From an uncultured Clostridia bacterium (GTDB lineage: Bacteria > Bacillota > Clostridia > UBA1381), in assembly GCA_910578235.1 (NCBI GenBank), contig CAJTPP010000003.1:38450-69551 (forward strand): a DNA stretch of 31,102 bases, given 5' to 3'. Below the pieces are notes generated by a model that did no database searches, was not told the origin of the DNA, and saw nothing but the letters and a program-made list of their open reading frames with translations. A program made the position numbers and the translations under genes. Positions 1-9,209 of this stretch are shown one piece after another. Within the stretch, counting starts at the first letter, position 1. The number at the start of each line of letters is the position of its first letter.

Positions 1-1181
1 TCGGAGATATTGAGTCGACTCCTTTCCTTGAGTCAATCAGACAGGTTGTGACGGAGGTCGGCAAGGAAAACTGTATGTATATTCATCTGACGCTTGTACC
101 GTATCTTTCAACCTCGGGCGAACAAAAAACAAAACCGACACAGCACAGCGTAAAGGAGCTTTTAAGTCTTGGTATCCAGCCTGACGTGCTTGTGCTGAGA
201 ACGGAAAAGCCGCTTGAAGAAGGTCTTGCTGATAAAATCGCTCTTTTCTGCAACGTATCGCCTGAATGTGTTATCGAAAATCTTGATCTTGACACGCTTT
301 ATGAGGTTCCGCTTGCTCTTGAGGAAGAAGGTCTTGCAAGGGTTGTCTGCAAGCGTCTCGGACTTGAGGACAGAAAGCCTGATCTTGAAAACTGGACAAA
401 CATGGTTAATGTTGTAAAAGATCTTATGAACGGCGGCAAGGATGAGGTGACAATTTCTCTTGTCGGGAAGTATGTTTCTCTTCATGACGCATATATAAGT
501 ATAGTAGAGTCTTTGAAGCACGGCGGTATACAGAACTATGCGAATGTTAACATTAACTGGGTGGACAGCGAGGAAGTCACTCTGAAAACAGTTGATAAGC
601 TTTTGAAAAAATCAGACGGTATCCTTGTGCCTGGCGGCTTTGGGGATAGGGGCGTTGAAGGCAAAATTATTGCCGCTCAGTATGCGAGAGAGAATAAAAT
701 ACCTTATTTCGGCATATGTCTTGGTATGCAGATTGCTGTCATTGAGTATGCGAGAAATGTGCTCGGGTATAAGGACGCGCACAGCGCGGAGCTTGATCCT
801 GACACAACGCATCCTGTTATAGATCTTATGCCAGAGCAGCGTGACGTTGAGGATCTTGGCGGCACAATGCGTCTTGGTTTGTATCCGTGTAAGCTGTCAC
901 AGGGCTCGCTTGCTCAGAAGGTTTACGGTAATGATCTGATTTATGAAAGACATCGTCACAGATACGAATTTAACAACTTTTACAGAAATGAAATAACTGA
1001 AAAGGGTATGATTATCTCAGGCCAGTCGCCGGATGAAAAGCTTGTTGAGATGGTAGAGCTTCCTGATCATCCGTGGTATCTGGGAGTTCAGTTCCATCCT
1101 GAATTTAAGTCAAGGCCAAATCATGCGCATCCGTTATTCGCATCCTTTATCAAGGCGGCGCTGGACAAAAAAAGAAAATAG
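1..1181 (+). CDS. pyrG: CTP synthase, C-terminal ~390 residues (5' end outside window)
   Basis: Makes CTP from UTP, ATP and glutamine in the cytoplasm (last step of de novo pyrimidine nucleotide synthesis). The reading frame is open from base 3 with conserved synthetase-domain sequence (GDIES, HLTLVPY, KTKPTQHSVKEL), so the gene starts upstream; the first in-frame GTG at 48 is an internal valine codon, not the start. About 392 residues are visible against a usual 535-550, so roughly 140-150 N-terminal residues with the ATP-binding loop are missing. The class I glutamine amidotransferase domain is complete: nucleophile Cys in FGICLGMQ (codon 717-719) and the His/Glu pair in FHPEF (1095-1103). 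It ends with a lysine-rich tail and TAG at 1179. Identification is near certain. Confidence 0.97.
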   Translation, partial: GDIESTPFLESIRQVVTEVGKENCMYIHLTLVPYLSTSGEQKTKPTQHSVKELLSLGIQPDVLVLRTEKPLEEGLADKIALFCNVSPECVIENLDLDTLYEVPLALEEEGLARVVCKRLGLEDRKPDLENWTNMVNVVKDLMNGGKDEVTISLVGKYVSLHDAYISIVESLKHGGIQNYANVNINWVDSEEVTLKTVDKLLKKSDGILVPGGFGDRGVEGKIIAAQYARENKIPYFGICLGMQIAVIEYARNVLGYKDAHSAELDPDTTHPVIDLMPEQRDVEDLGGTMRLGLYPCKLSQGSLAQKVYGNDLIYERHRHRYEFNNFYRNEITEKGMIISGQSPDEKLVEMVELPDHPWYLGVQFHPEFKSRPNHAHPLFASFIKAALDKKRK

Positions 1182-1227
1182 GTTAAGTAAGCTGTAAACA
1201 ATTATAATCATTCAGAAAGGAAACCCG

Positions 1228-2976
1228 ATGAAATATTATTGGAAATACATCAAACCGTATACTTTATTCTTTATACTCGGCCCTCTGCTTATGCTTACAG
1301 AGGTTGCGGGTGAAATTGTGCTGCCTAAAATTATGGCGTCTATGATAGACACTGGTATCGGAAATGCGGCGGCGGGTATGGGAATAGGATATATTCTGTC
1401 CCGCGCGGCGATGATGCTGGGGTTTATACTGGTTATGATAACAGGGGGTATCGGCGGACATTATTTTTCTGTAAAGGCCGCGGTATATTTCAGTACGGAT
1501 TTAAGACAGGGTGTATTTGAAAAGGTACAGGATTTTTCATTTAAGAATATTGACGGCTTTTCCACAGGATCGCTTGTCACAAGGCTTACAAATGATATTA
1601 CTCAGGTGCAGAATATGACGAGAATGCTGCTTATCATGGCAATGCGCGCGCCGGGTATGCTTATCGGCGGAATTATCATGGCCTGCTCAATAAACGCAAG
1701 GCTTGCAATGGTACTCGCGGTGGTTATTCCGGTGCTTGCCGTTGTTATCGGGGTAATTCTTAAAACCGCGTTTCCGCGGTTTGGCATAATGCAGAAGAAG
1801 CTGGATAATCTTAATTCGGGTATTCAGGAAAATATAACAAATGTGCGTGTTATAAAGTCATTTGTAAGACAGGATTTTGAAATAAAGAAGTTTTCGGACG
1901 CGAATGACGATTTGATGAATTCGACACTGAGAGCGTTAAAAATCGTTATTGCTGCCATGCCTGTAATGATGCTGGCAATGAATGTGACAACGCTGGTTGT
2001 CGTGTGGACAGGCGGACGTTTTGTTGTCGGCGGAAGCATGGGCGTCGGAGAGCTTACGGCGTTCACCACGTATATAACTCAGATACTCATGTCTCTTATG
2101 ATGGTGTCAATGCTGTTTTTGCAGCTGTCCCGCGCGCTCGCGTCCTCGGCAAGAATTTCAGAGGTGCTCAGAACACAGTCTGATCTGACAGATGACAATG
2201 CGTCACAAAAGGATAAAATTGTTACAGAAGGCAGAGTTGAATTTAAGAATGTATATTTCCGGTATTATGAACAGCGTGAGGAGAATATACTTGAAAATAT
2301 ATCCTTTACTGCTGAACCGGGTGAGATTGTGGGAATAATCGGCACGACAGGTTCAGGCAAATCCTCGCTTGTACAGCTTATTCCGCGTCTTTATGACGTT
2401 ACGGACGGCGAGGTGCTTGTCGATGGAGTAAATGTAAAGGAATACAGTCTTAAACATCTGCGTGACGGCGTGGGTATGGTGCTGCAGAAGAATGTGCTGT
2501 TCAGCGGTTCTATTGAGGAAAATCTCCGTTGGGGTAATGCAAACGCGTCGATGGAGGAAATACGCGCGGCGGCGGAAGCCGCGCAGGCTGATGGTTTTGT
2601 CACAGGCTTTACCGATGGTTACGGCATGGAGCTTGGACAGGGCGGAGTCAATGTGTCCGGCGGGCAGAAACAGAGGCTTTGTATTGCCCGCGCGCTTTTG
2701 AAGAAACCGAAAATTCTTATACTGGACGACAGTACAAGTGCGGTTGACACGGCAACAGAAGCGCGTATAAGACAGGCTTTTTCAACAAGTATTAAGGACT
2801 CGACAAAAATAATAATCGCGCAGAGAATTACATCGGTAATTGACGCCGATAGAATAATTGTGCTTGAGGACGGCAAAATTGCGGGTATCGGCAGTCATGC
2901 TCAGCTTATGGAAAGCTGTGGGGAATACCGTGATATTTACTATTCTCAGATGGATAAAGAAAAGGAGGTGTCCTGA
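1228..2976 (+). CDS. ABC exporter half-transporter, degenerate-site subunit
   Basis: Membrane-spanning half of a type IV ABC exporter (582 aa): about six TM helices in residues 1-310, then the nucleotide-binding domain. Seen motifs: Walker A GTTGSGKSS from residue 372, signature VSGGQKQR from 476, Walker B ILILDD 496-501 with Asp501 where the catalytic Glu should be, and switch residue Gln532 (IIIAQR) where His is usual. This is the pattern of the TM287-like subunit of heterodimeric exporters, which carries the Walker motifs of the non-hydrolysing site. A Shine-Dalgarno AGAAAGGAAA lies just before the ATG. The gene overlaps nothing but is separated by one base from the partner gene, so the two are translationally coupled. 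Substrate (drug, peptide or lipid) cannot be read from sequence. Confidence 0.93.
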   Translation: MKYYWKYIKPYTLFFILGPLLMLTEVAGEIVLPKIMASMIDTGIGNAAAGMGIGYILSRAAMMLGFILVMITGGIGGHYFSVKAAVYFSTDLRQGVFEKVQDFSFKNIDGFSTGSLVTRLTNDITQVQNMTRMLLIMAMRAPGMLIGGIIMACSINARLAMVLAVVIPVLAVVIGVILKTAFPRFGIMQKKLDNLNSGIQENITNVRVIKSFVRQDFEIKKFSDANDDLMNSTLRALKIVIAAMPVMMLAMNVTTLVVVWTGGRFVVGGSMGVGELTAFTTYITQILMSLMMVSMLFLQLSRALASSARISEVLRTQSDLTDDNASQKDKIVTEGRVEFKNVYFRYYEQREENILENISFTAEPGEIVGIIGTTGSGKSSLVQLIPRLYDVTDGEVLVDGVNVKEYSLKHLRDGVGMVLQKNVLFSGSIEENLRWGNANASMEEIRAAAEAAQADGFVTGFTDGYGMELGQGGVNVSGGQKQRLCIARALLKKPKILILDDSTSAVDTATEARIRQAFSTSIKDSTKIIIAQRITSVIDADRIIVLEDGKIAGIGSHAQLMESCGEYRDIYYSQMDKEKEVS

Positions 2977-2977
2977 T

Positions 2978-4810
2978 ATGCCTCCAATGGGACCTCCGAA
3001 TAAGCATGACAAGCGTTTTGCAAAAAAACAGAAACCAAAAAATACAAAGGCTGTCGCAAAACGCCTGCTTTCATATCTTAGAGAGGAAAGATATAAAATT
3101 GCGGCGTCGATTTTTTGTGTACTTCTCAGCTCCGCGTCCACACTGTATGGGTCGTATATGCTGCGTCCGATTATTAACGGACTTACTGACACTGTAAAAT
3201 CGCCGCAGCAGAAAATTACTGATTTACTTGTAGGCCTTCTTGTTATGGCGGCGGTGTTTTTTATAGGCGTTGCGGCTATGTATATTCAGTCAAGAATAAT
3301 GGTGGGCGTTTCACAGGGTACGCTGCGAAGAATAAGAGCGCATTTGTTTGAGAAGGCTCAGAAGCTTCCGGTAAAGTATTTTGACCAAAATCCGACGGGA
3401 GATGTAATGAGCCGATTTACAAACGACGTTGACATTATAGGCGAGATGCTAAACTCAACGCTCGTGCAGATTTTTTCGGGTGCAATGACGCTTATCGGCA
3501 CGCTTGCGCTTATGCTTTATACAAACTGGGTGCTTGCGCTTGTCACAATATTTTTCGCTCCTGTTACCGCAAAGATCGGAGCGATGATCGCGGGCAGATC
3601 CCGTAAATATTTTATCAAACAGCAGACGGCGCTCGGCAAGGTCAACGGTTATATAGAAGAGACTGTCACAGGACAGAAGGTTGTAAAGGTTTTCAATCAT
3701 GAGCAAAAGATTGTTGATGATTTTTCAAAGCTGAATGAGGATCTTAGGAGCGTGCAGACAAAAGCGCAGTTTGTCGGCGGTATTATGGGGCCGTGCATGA
3801 ACGCGTTGAGTCAGGTTAATTATACGCTTACGGCGTGTGTAGGCTCGGTTATTACATTTATATCCCGCTGGGGCGGCGGCGTGCCGTTTGCCGCGCTGGA
3901 TATCGGCGGGCTTACTGTTTTTGTAAATTTTTCAAGACAGTTTTCAAGGCCGATTAACGAGCTTGCGCAGCAGCTCACGAATATTATGTCAGCGCTTGCG
4001 GGAGCGGAACGCGTGTTTGACGTTATGGATCAGATCCCTGAAAAGGATGAGGGAAAGAAATTAATTTTAGAAAATATAAAAGGTGATGTTGTGGTTGAAG
4101 GTGTGACTTTCGGCTATAATCCTGACAAAACAATTTTAAATGATGTATCTATTTTCGCTCATCCCGGACAGAAGATCGCTCTTGTCGGATCCACCGGCGC
4201 GGGTAAAACGACTATTACAAATCTTATAACCCGCTTTTATGATATAAACAAAGGGAAAATCACTATTGATGGTGTGGATATAAAGGATATAAGCCTTGAA
4301 TGTCTGAGAGAGAACATAGCGATGGTGCTTCAGGATACGCATTTGTTCACAGGGACTATTATGGAGAATATACGCTATGGCAGGCTTGACGCTACGGACG
4401 CGGAAGTACGTCAGGCGGCTGTAACATCGTGCGCGCATATGTTTATCAAGAATATGCCTGAGGGCTATGACACAATGCTGAGCGGCGACGGTTCAAATCT
4501 GTCGCAGGGACAGCGTCAGCTGCTTAACATAGCCCGCGCCGCGCTGTCGAGAGCGCCGATACTGGTGCTTGACGAGGCTACAAGTTCTGTTGATACAAGA
4601 ACGGAGAAGCAGATTAATGAGGGAATGGACGCGCTTATGGAAAACCGTACTACCTTTGTTATCGCTCACAGGCTGTCCACAATACGCAATGCGGACGCTA
4701 TTATGGTGCTTGAGGGCGGTGAAATTATCGAGCGCGGAAGTCATGACGAGCTGCTTGAACTGAAAGGCAGATATTATGAGCTTTATACCGGATTGAAGGA
4801 ACTTGATTAA
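2978..4810 (+). CDS. ABC exporter half-transporter, consensus-site subunit
   Basis: Partner of the preceding half-transporter. I place the start at ATG 2978, one base after the upstream TGA and preceded by AAGGAGGTG at 2962-2970; an open frame runs further upstream to 2858 but inside the preceding gene. 610 aa: a Lys/Pro-rich N-terminal tail (MPPMGPPNKHDKR...), six TM helices, then the ATPase domain. Walker A GSTGAGKTT starts at residue 404; the signature is LSQGQ (508-512) instead of LSGGQ; Walker B has the normal Asp532-Glu533; the switch His564 is present. Combined with the partner, one composite site is fully catalytic and the other (partner Walker motifs plus this LSQGQ) is degenerate, as in known heterodimeric exporters. 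Substrate unknown. Confidence 0.94.
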   Translation: MPPMGPPNKHDKRFAKKQKPKNTKAVAKRLLSYLREERYKIAASIFCVLLSSASTLYGSYMLRPIINGLTDTVKSPQQKITDLLVGLLVMAAVFFIGVAAMYIQSRIMVGVSQGTLRRIRAHLFEKAQKLPVKYFDQNPTGDVMSRFTNDVDIIGEMLNSTLVQIFSGAMTLIGTLALMLYTNWVLALVTIFFAPVTAKIGAMIAGRSRKYFIKQQTALGKVNGYIEETVTGQKVVKVFNHEQKIVDDFSKLNEDLRSVQTKAQFVGGIMGPCMNALSQVNYTLTACVGSVITFISRWGGGVPFAALDIGGLTVFVNFSRQFSRPINELAQQLTNIMSALAGAERVFDVMDQIPEKDEGKKLILENIKGDVVVEGVTFGYNPDKTILNDVSIFAHPGQKIALVGSTGAGKTTITNLITRFYDINKGKITIDGVDIKDISLECLRENIAMVLQDTHLFTGTIMENIRYGRLDATDAEVRQAAVTSCAHMFIKNMPEGYDTMLSGDGSNLSQGQRQLLNIARAALSRAPILVLDEATSSVDTRTEKQINEGMDALMENRTTFVIAHRLSTIRNADAIMVLEGGEIIERGSHDELLELKGRYYELYTGLKELD

Positions 4811-4843
4811 TCATGTATACTACCGCAGAAAGGAATGTTAAAA

Positions 4844-6988
4844 ATGAAGGTATACCAGTTGATATATACCTCTGTACGGCACAGTCTGTCAGATTCTGAG
4901 CTTGGTCTGGTAAATCAGTCGGGACTCAGGGTGTTTTCCTGCACGCAGGGACTGACAAAGCAGAATGTTGATGAAGTCATACGTTTTGCCACATATCGTC
5001 TGCCGAAGAATAACGAGATTGAATACAGCCAGACACCTTGCGACGCTTCTGTTCCCGAACAGTTTGAAAAGATTTTCAGAACCTTTACTTTGTCTGATGG
5101 ACGATATGTCGCTATGCAGATCTCGTACGCGGGCTGTGATTTTGACGGTCAGGCGGGAAATGTGTTTGCGCACGCGTTTATTTTTGATGATGTCGACGCG
5201 GACTTTATGCCTGAGAAGTATTTCAGACATCCACTTTACCGGACGCATTTGACAGAAAAGGATCTTCAGGGACAGATAGTGCATTACCTTAAACCTCTGG
5301 ACAACATACAGCCTACGGAAGGGCTTGAGGAAAAGGTAATTGAGTTTATCGGCGAGCATAAAACGGAGCTTACCTATATCATTGATAAGGCGGTAACGCT
5401 GCTTACCACAGAGGATATAAAAAATATATGTATAGCGTCGCATGAAGGCGCTCTTACGCAAATGTATCTTTTGGCGCTGAAATGGATGCTGCCGAGGGAT
5501 ATCGCCGAAAATACAGGTATATCGACATATAATGTTTATCTGCCTTCAGACAAGCAGAAGCAGATAATTTTCCACGGTACTGTAAAGGGCAGTAACAATA
5601 TTACGGCGCAAGCTGTGGAAGCGAGGAAAAACTGCGTTTATATAGATATTGAAAATACAAAATTCAGACATGGCGTCAGATCTCAGCTGTTCCGATTTGA
5701 GGTGGCTCAGCTTCGTAATATTTATGCGAAGTCCGCGTTCACGTCGGTTTCGCAGCTGCTTGACTGGCTTGCTACATGGGAGGATACCACAAAAACAGGC
5801 ATAGCGGGAAAACTGCTCCGGCTTAAAAAGTCGGCGGGGGACAAGGCGTTTCATAACCGTGTTATGGAGCTTTATCCGTCAATAAACGATCTGAATATGG
5901 TAAATGTCCGTTTTGAGATATCAAAGATAATGTTTGATAATTCCGAGCTTTTTGAAAGCGAGCGTCAGACGGTTACAGAGCTGTATATAAGCCAGTGCAT
6001 GGATAAGCTGTGCATGGGCGAAAATATTGAAATAGGAAATCCGTTTACAAATGGAGAAAAGGCAAAAGCGCAGGCGGAAGCGGTATGTAGAAATCTCGGC
6101 GGATATATGAATACTGTGCGTGAGAATTTGGACAGTATCGGTGAAAAGAGCAAGCTTATACTGCTGTCTTTTTTCGGTCATCTAAAGCATGTGTCTGATA
6201 CGGGTATGTGGAGAGAGCTTTTCGGGGATAAAGAGGATTTAAAACTGTTTGTACTGCTTGCGTCGCAGGTTGTTATAACCGGAAGCGGAATGAAGGCGTT
6301 TACGCCGGCGGACGGCTGGACAAGCACTGATATGGCAGAGCTGGTCGCGTATTTCGGCGCGTCGACACGTGATGTGTTTCTGCAGAAAAGCTGTGTTAAG
6401 TATATTTACAATCATCGCGGTGAGGACTGGAGCAGTTATAATGTCTCTCTTACCCGTCATACAAAAACCAAAAAAGAACAGGAGCAGGACATAAAGAAAA
6501 TTCAACGTATGCTTTCCAAAGTTGGGTATATACCGTATCAGCGCGCCACATATGCGAGCGTAAAGAGTGAAGTCACTGACGATATACGTAATAATACTTC
6601 ACCGCTTCTGATTTCAAGACTGCTGTACGCGGTCTACCGCTGGCAGGGAACCTACGGTAATCAGATTGAGGCGGAGAAGAACGCGAAGAATGTCCGTGAT
6701 TTGCTGCTGGAAATGAGAAAGATGCAGACATCGTGCTATAACTTTATGATACCTAAGCTGGCTCTGGAGATACTTGAGTCGCCGGGACATTATCATGAGG
6801 TGATGATAAACACGGAAACTATGCCCGCAAGTTTTTGGAATTGGTTTCTTATCGGTTATGAAAGATGCAGGAGAGACGAGGATAAAATGCTTTCGTATAC
6901 AAGAGTATATAACGCGAGTAAAAAGAGAATGTCAGCCGTGCCTGCAAAGAAAAAAATGCGTGAAGTTTTTAAGGATGTAGTTGAATAG
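4844..6988 (+). CDS. GAP1-N1 domain protein (GTPase-associated protein 1 family)
   Basis: A 714-residue cytoplasmic protein. Two candidate ATGs exist, at 4835 and 4844; I choose 4844 because AGAAAGGA ends at 4834, directly against the first ATG but nine bases from the second. The N-terminus (QLIYTSV, then SDGRYVAMQISYAG, then GNVFAHAFIFDD, residues ~4-120) matches what I know of the GAP1-N1 domain, followed by a middle domain containing LKWMLPRDIAENTGISTYN (~205-225) like GAP1-M, and a long helical C-terminal part. In the literature, GAP1 proteins accompany TRAFAC-type GTPases in nucleotide-driven conflict/signalling systems. No GTPase gene is next to it here; it sits 33 bases after an ABC exporter and 11 bases before a membrane protein. 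Family assignment is from memory of the motifs; molecular role unknown. Confidence 0.75.
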   Translation: MKVYQLIYTSVRHSLSDSELGLVNQSGLRVFSCTQGLTKQNVDEVIRFATYRLPKNNEIEYSQTPCDASVPEQFEKIFRTFTLSDGRYVAMQISYAGCDFDGQAGNVFAHAFIFDDVDADFMPEKYFRHPLYRTHLTEKDLQGQIVHYLKPLDNIQPTEGLEEKVIEFIGEHKTELTYIIDKAVTLLTTEDIKNICIASHEGALTQMYLLALKWMLPRDIAENTGISTYNVYLPSDKQKQIIFHGTVKGSNNITAQAVEARKNCVYIDIENTKFRHGVRSQLFRFEVAQLRNIYAKSAFTSVSQLLDWLATWEDTTKTGIAGKLLRLKKSAGDKAFHNRVMELYPSINDLNMVNVRFEISKIMFDNSELFESERQTVTELYISQCMDKLCMGENIEIGNPFTNGEKAKAQAEAVCRNLGGYMNTVRENLDSIGEKSKLILLSFFGHLKHVSDTGMWRELFGDKEDLKLFVLLASQVVITGSGMKAFTPADGWTSTDMAELVAYFGASTRDVFLQKSCVKYIYNHRGEDWSSYNVSLTRHTKTKKEQEQDIKKIQRMLSKVGYIPYQRATYASVKSEVTDDIRNNTSPLLISRLLYAVYRWQGTYGNQIEAEKNAKNVRDLLLEMRKMQTSCYNFMIPKLALEILESPGHYHEVMINTETMPASFWNWFLIGYERCRRDEDKMLSYTRVYNASKKRMSAVPAKKKMREVFKDVVE

Positions 6989-6999
6989 GAGAGATTGAG

Positions 7000-7806
7000 A
7001 TGATTATAAGAAAAAAAATAATGGTATTGCTTGCGGTTGTGATAATGGCATTTTCTGTTTCACCGTTTGTTCTGGCGGCTACTCCCGAACCCGCGGGTAA
7101 CGCGCAGACGCAAAGCGGCGACACGCAGACGGGCGGCGCGGCAGGAACACAGGTGACAATCGCCCCGGCGGGAACTAGTCAGAATACAGCGTCAGAGCTT
7201 GTAAATAAAAAGTATCTCACAAAGGGCGGCGCTATTTTCTGGTTCGCCTTTACGGTTGTGCTTAACTCGGTGCTTAGCTTTTGGATAGGAAACCGTTTCT
7301 ATAAAATGTCCAAAAAAGATAATCATATGGCTGCCGAGATACGCGCTTTAAGACGTGATGTCGAGGAAAAGTTTGTAAAAAGTGTGGGTGGTTTCAGCGA
7401 GCAGGAAATAGACATTAATAATCTGAATGAAAGTCTGGCAATGGATGACGAAGGTATTAAGCCTGTAGAGCGTCAGATCGAATATAGAGAGACAGGCACC
7501 GAAGATGAGGAACGTTTCAGGCGTTGGGAGGCGGCACAGTCCGCGCCGCGTTCAGAACGCGCAAGGCAGCAGAGCAAAGCAAAATCAGCAGTGAGCGAGG
7601 AGCTTGAGGAGGATTTTGAGGACGTAAGGAAAATAAGAAGAAAGAATTATCAGCCAAAACGCAATATGAGATCAGATGATTTTTCGCATAACGAAAATGA
7701 TATGTCGGATCTTGGCGAAACACAGGAAATAAAAGTGAAGGGTGACGGAGTAAGATCGAAGGCAAAGGAAATTCTTGGAGACATATTTCCGTTTAAAGAA
7801 GATTAA
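7000..7806 (+). CDS. small membrane protein with charged cytoplasmic tail, unknown function
   Basis: I do not recognise a family. 268 aa, with a Shine-Dalgarno GGAGAG 11 bases before ATG. Residues 1-27 form a signal-peptide-like segment ending VLAA; 28-70 is low-complexity Gln/Thr/Gly/Ala; about 76-98 is a TM helix (IFWFAFTVVLNSVLSFWIG); the rest is highly charged, with a coiled-coil-like stretch (~105-125, EIRALRRDVEEKF) and a basic/acidic tail. The likely topology is a short external segment, one TM, and a cytoplasmic tail. It starts 11 bases after the GAP1-N1 gene and is presumably cotranscribed, so it may be the membrane anchor or partner of that protein. It is followed by a hairpin before rarA. 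Confidence 0.8.
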   Translation: MIIRKKIMVLLAVVIMAFSVSPFVLAATPEPAGNAQTQSGDTQTGGAAGTQVTIAPAGTSQNTASELVNKKYLTKGGAIFWFAFTVVLNSVLSFWIGNRFYKMSKKDNHMAAEIRALRRDVEEKFVKSVGGFSEQEIDINNLNESLAMDDEGIKPVERQIEYRETGTEDEERFRRWEAAQSAPRSERARQQSKAKSAVSEELEEDFEDVRKIRRKNYQPKRNMRSDDFSHNENDMSDLGETQEIKVKGDGVRSKAKEILGDIFPFKED

Positions 7807-7817
7807 TAGTGTGAAAG

Positions 7818-7846
7818 AGGCTGTCATTTCTGGCAGCCTTGTTTTG
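7818..7846 (+). terminator. hairpin between the GAP1-membrane protein pair and rarA
   Basis: AGGCTG (7818-7823) pairs with CAGCCT (7834-7839), extendable inward, and is followed by TGTTTTG. The T-tract is interrupted, so it may be only a partial terminator. Confidence 0.45.
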
Positions 7847-7877
7847 AAGAATGAGCGGGATAACAGGGTGATTAATA

Positions 7878-9194
7878 ATGGAACAAATTAATATGTTTGA
7901 TGACAGGGAACAAACCGCGCCGCTTGCCAGCCGTCTTCGTCCCGAAACGCTTGACGAGTATGTGGGTCAGAAGCATTTGGTAGGAAAAGGGAAAATTCTG
8001 CGTCAGCTGATTGAAAATGATAACATCTCATCTATGATATTTTGGGGGCCTCCGGGAGTAGGTAAAACGACGCTGGCGAGAATAATCGCAAAACAGACTA
8101 AGGCTGATTTTGTTGAAATGAGCGCTGTCAACACAGGAGTAAAAGAGATCAAGGAGATTATGAACAGCGCTGAAAGCGCCCGCAGAATGGGTATACGGAC
8201 ATTACTGTTTACAGACGAGATACATCGCTTCAATAAGGCGCAGCAGGACGCGTTTTTGCCGTATGTGGAACAAGGAAGCGTTATTTTGGTAGGCGCGACT
8301 ACGGAAAATCCGTCATTCGAGCTTAATTCTGCTTTGCTTTCAAGATGCAAGGTGTTTATATTAAAGGCTTTAGGGGAAGATGACCTGACAGAAATGCTGC
8401 GCCGCGCGATAACAAGTCCAAAAGGACTTGGCGGTATGAAGCTGCGTATAGAAGATGAACAGCTGTCTGCTATAGCGCGTTTTGCAAACGGCGATGCGCG
8501 TACCGCGCTGAACACACTTGAAATGGCCGTGCTGAACGGCAAAATGTTGTCGGACGGGGAAGTGGATGTTGATGATGAGACGCTTGCTCAATGTATGAAC
8601 AGACGCTCTCTTTTGTATGATAAGAACGGTGAGGAACATTATAATCTTATATCGGCCCTGCATAAATCTATGCGTAACAGTGATCCGGACGCGGCTGTAT
8701 ATTGGATGCAGCGTATGCTTTACGGCGGCGAGGAGCCGTTGTATATTGCGCGGAGACTTATACGTTTCGCAAGCGAGGATGTGGGTATGGCAGACAGCGG
8801 AGCTTTGCAGGTGGCTGTGTCTGTGTATCAGGCGTGCCATTTTCTCGGAATGCCTGAATGTGATGTTCATCTTACCCATGCGGTGGTGTATCTGTCAATG
8901 ACGCCTAAATCCAACGCGCTGTATAAAGCGTGTGAAGGCTGTAAAAAGGACATAAAGGAAATGCCTGCCGAACCTGTTCCTCTGCAAATATGCAACGCTC
9001 CGACTAAGCTGATGAAGGAGCTTGATTACGGTAAAGGGTATATGTACGCTCATGATACAGAGGAAAAGCTGACTAAGATGAAATGTCTGCCTGATACTCT
9101 TGCGGACCGCCGTTATTATCACCCTACAACACAGGGCAGAGAAAAGGCGGTTAAGGAGCGGCTTGATAAAATTTTGGAATGGAAAAAATCCTGA
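7878..9194 (+). CDS. rarA: replication-associated recombination protein A (RarA/MgsA AAA+ ATPase)
   Basis: A 438-residue clamp-loader-like AAA+ ATPase that acts at stalled forks and on single-stranded DNA ends. The typical N-terminal phrase PLASRLRPETLDEYVGQKH is present; Walker A GPPGVGKT is at residues 57-64; Walker B reads LLFTDEIHRFN; sensor 1 region is GATTENPSFELN; the C-terminal tetramerisation region contains EDVGMAD and TPKSNALYKA, both typical of RarA. Full length for the family. Start ATG 7878 is preceded by CAGGGTGA. The gene leads a close run with the GNAT gene (15-base gap), the dehydratase and the DUF1294 gene. Confidence 0.95.
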   Translation: MEQINMFDDREQTAPLASRLRPETLDEYVGQKHLVGKGKILRQLIENDNISSMIFWGPPGVGKTTLARIIAKQTKADFVEMSAVNTGVKEIKEIMNSAESARRMGIRTLLFTDEIHRFNKAQQDAFLPYVEQGSVILVGATTENPSFELNSALLSRCKVFILKALGEDDLTEMLRRAITSPKGLGGMKLRIEDEQLSAIARFANGDARTALNTLEMAVLNGKMLSDGEVDVDDETLAQCMNRRSLLYDKNGEEHYNLISALHKSMRNSDPDAAVYWMQRMLYGGEEPLYIARRLIRFASEDVGMADSGALQVAVSVYQACHFLGMPECDVHLTHAVVYLSMTPKSNALYKACEGCKKDIKEMPAEPVPLQICNAPTKLMKELDYGKGYMYAHDTEEKLTKMKCLPDTLADRRYYHPTTQGREKAVKERLDKILEWKKS

Positions 9195-9209
9195 CAGGAG
9201 CGGATATAG

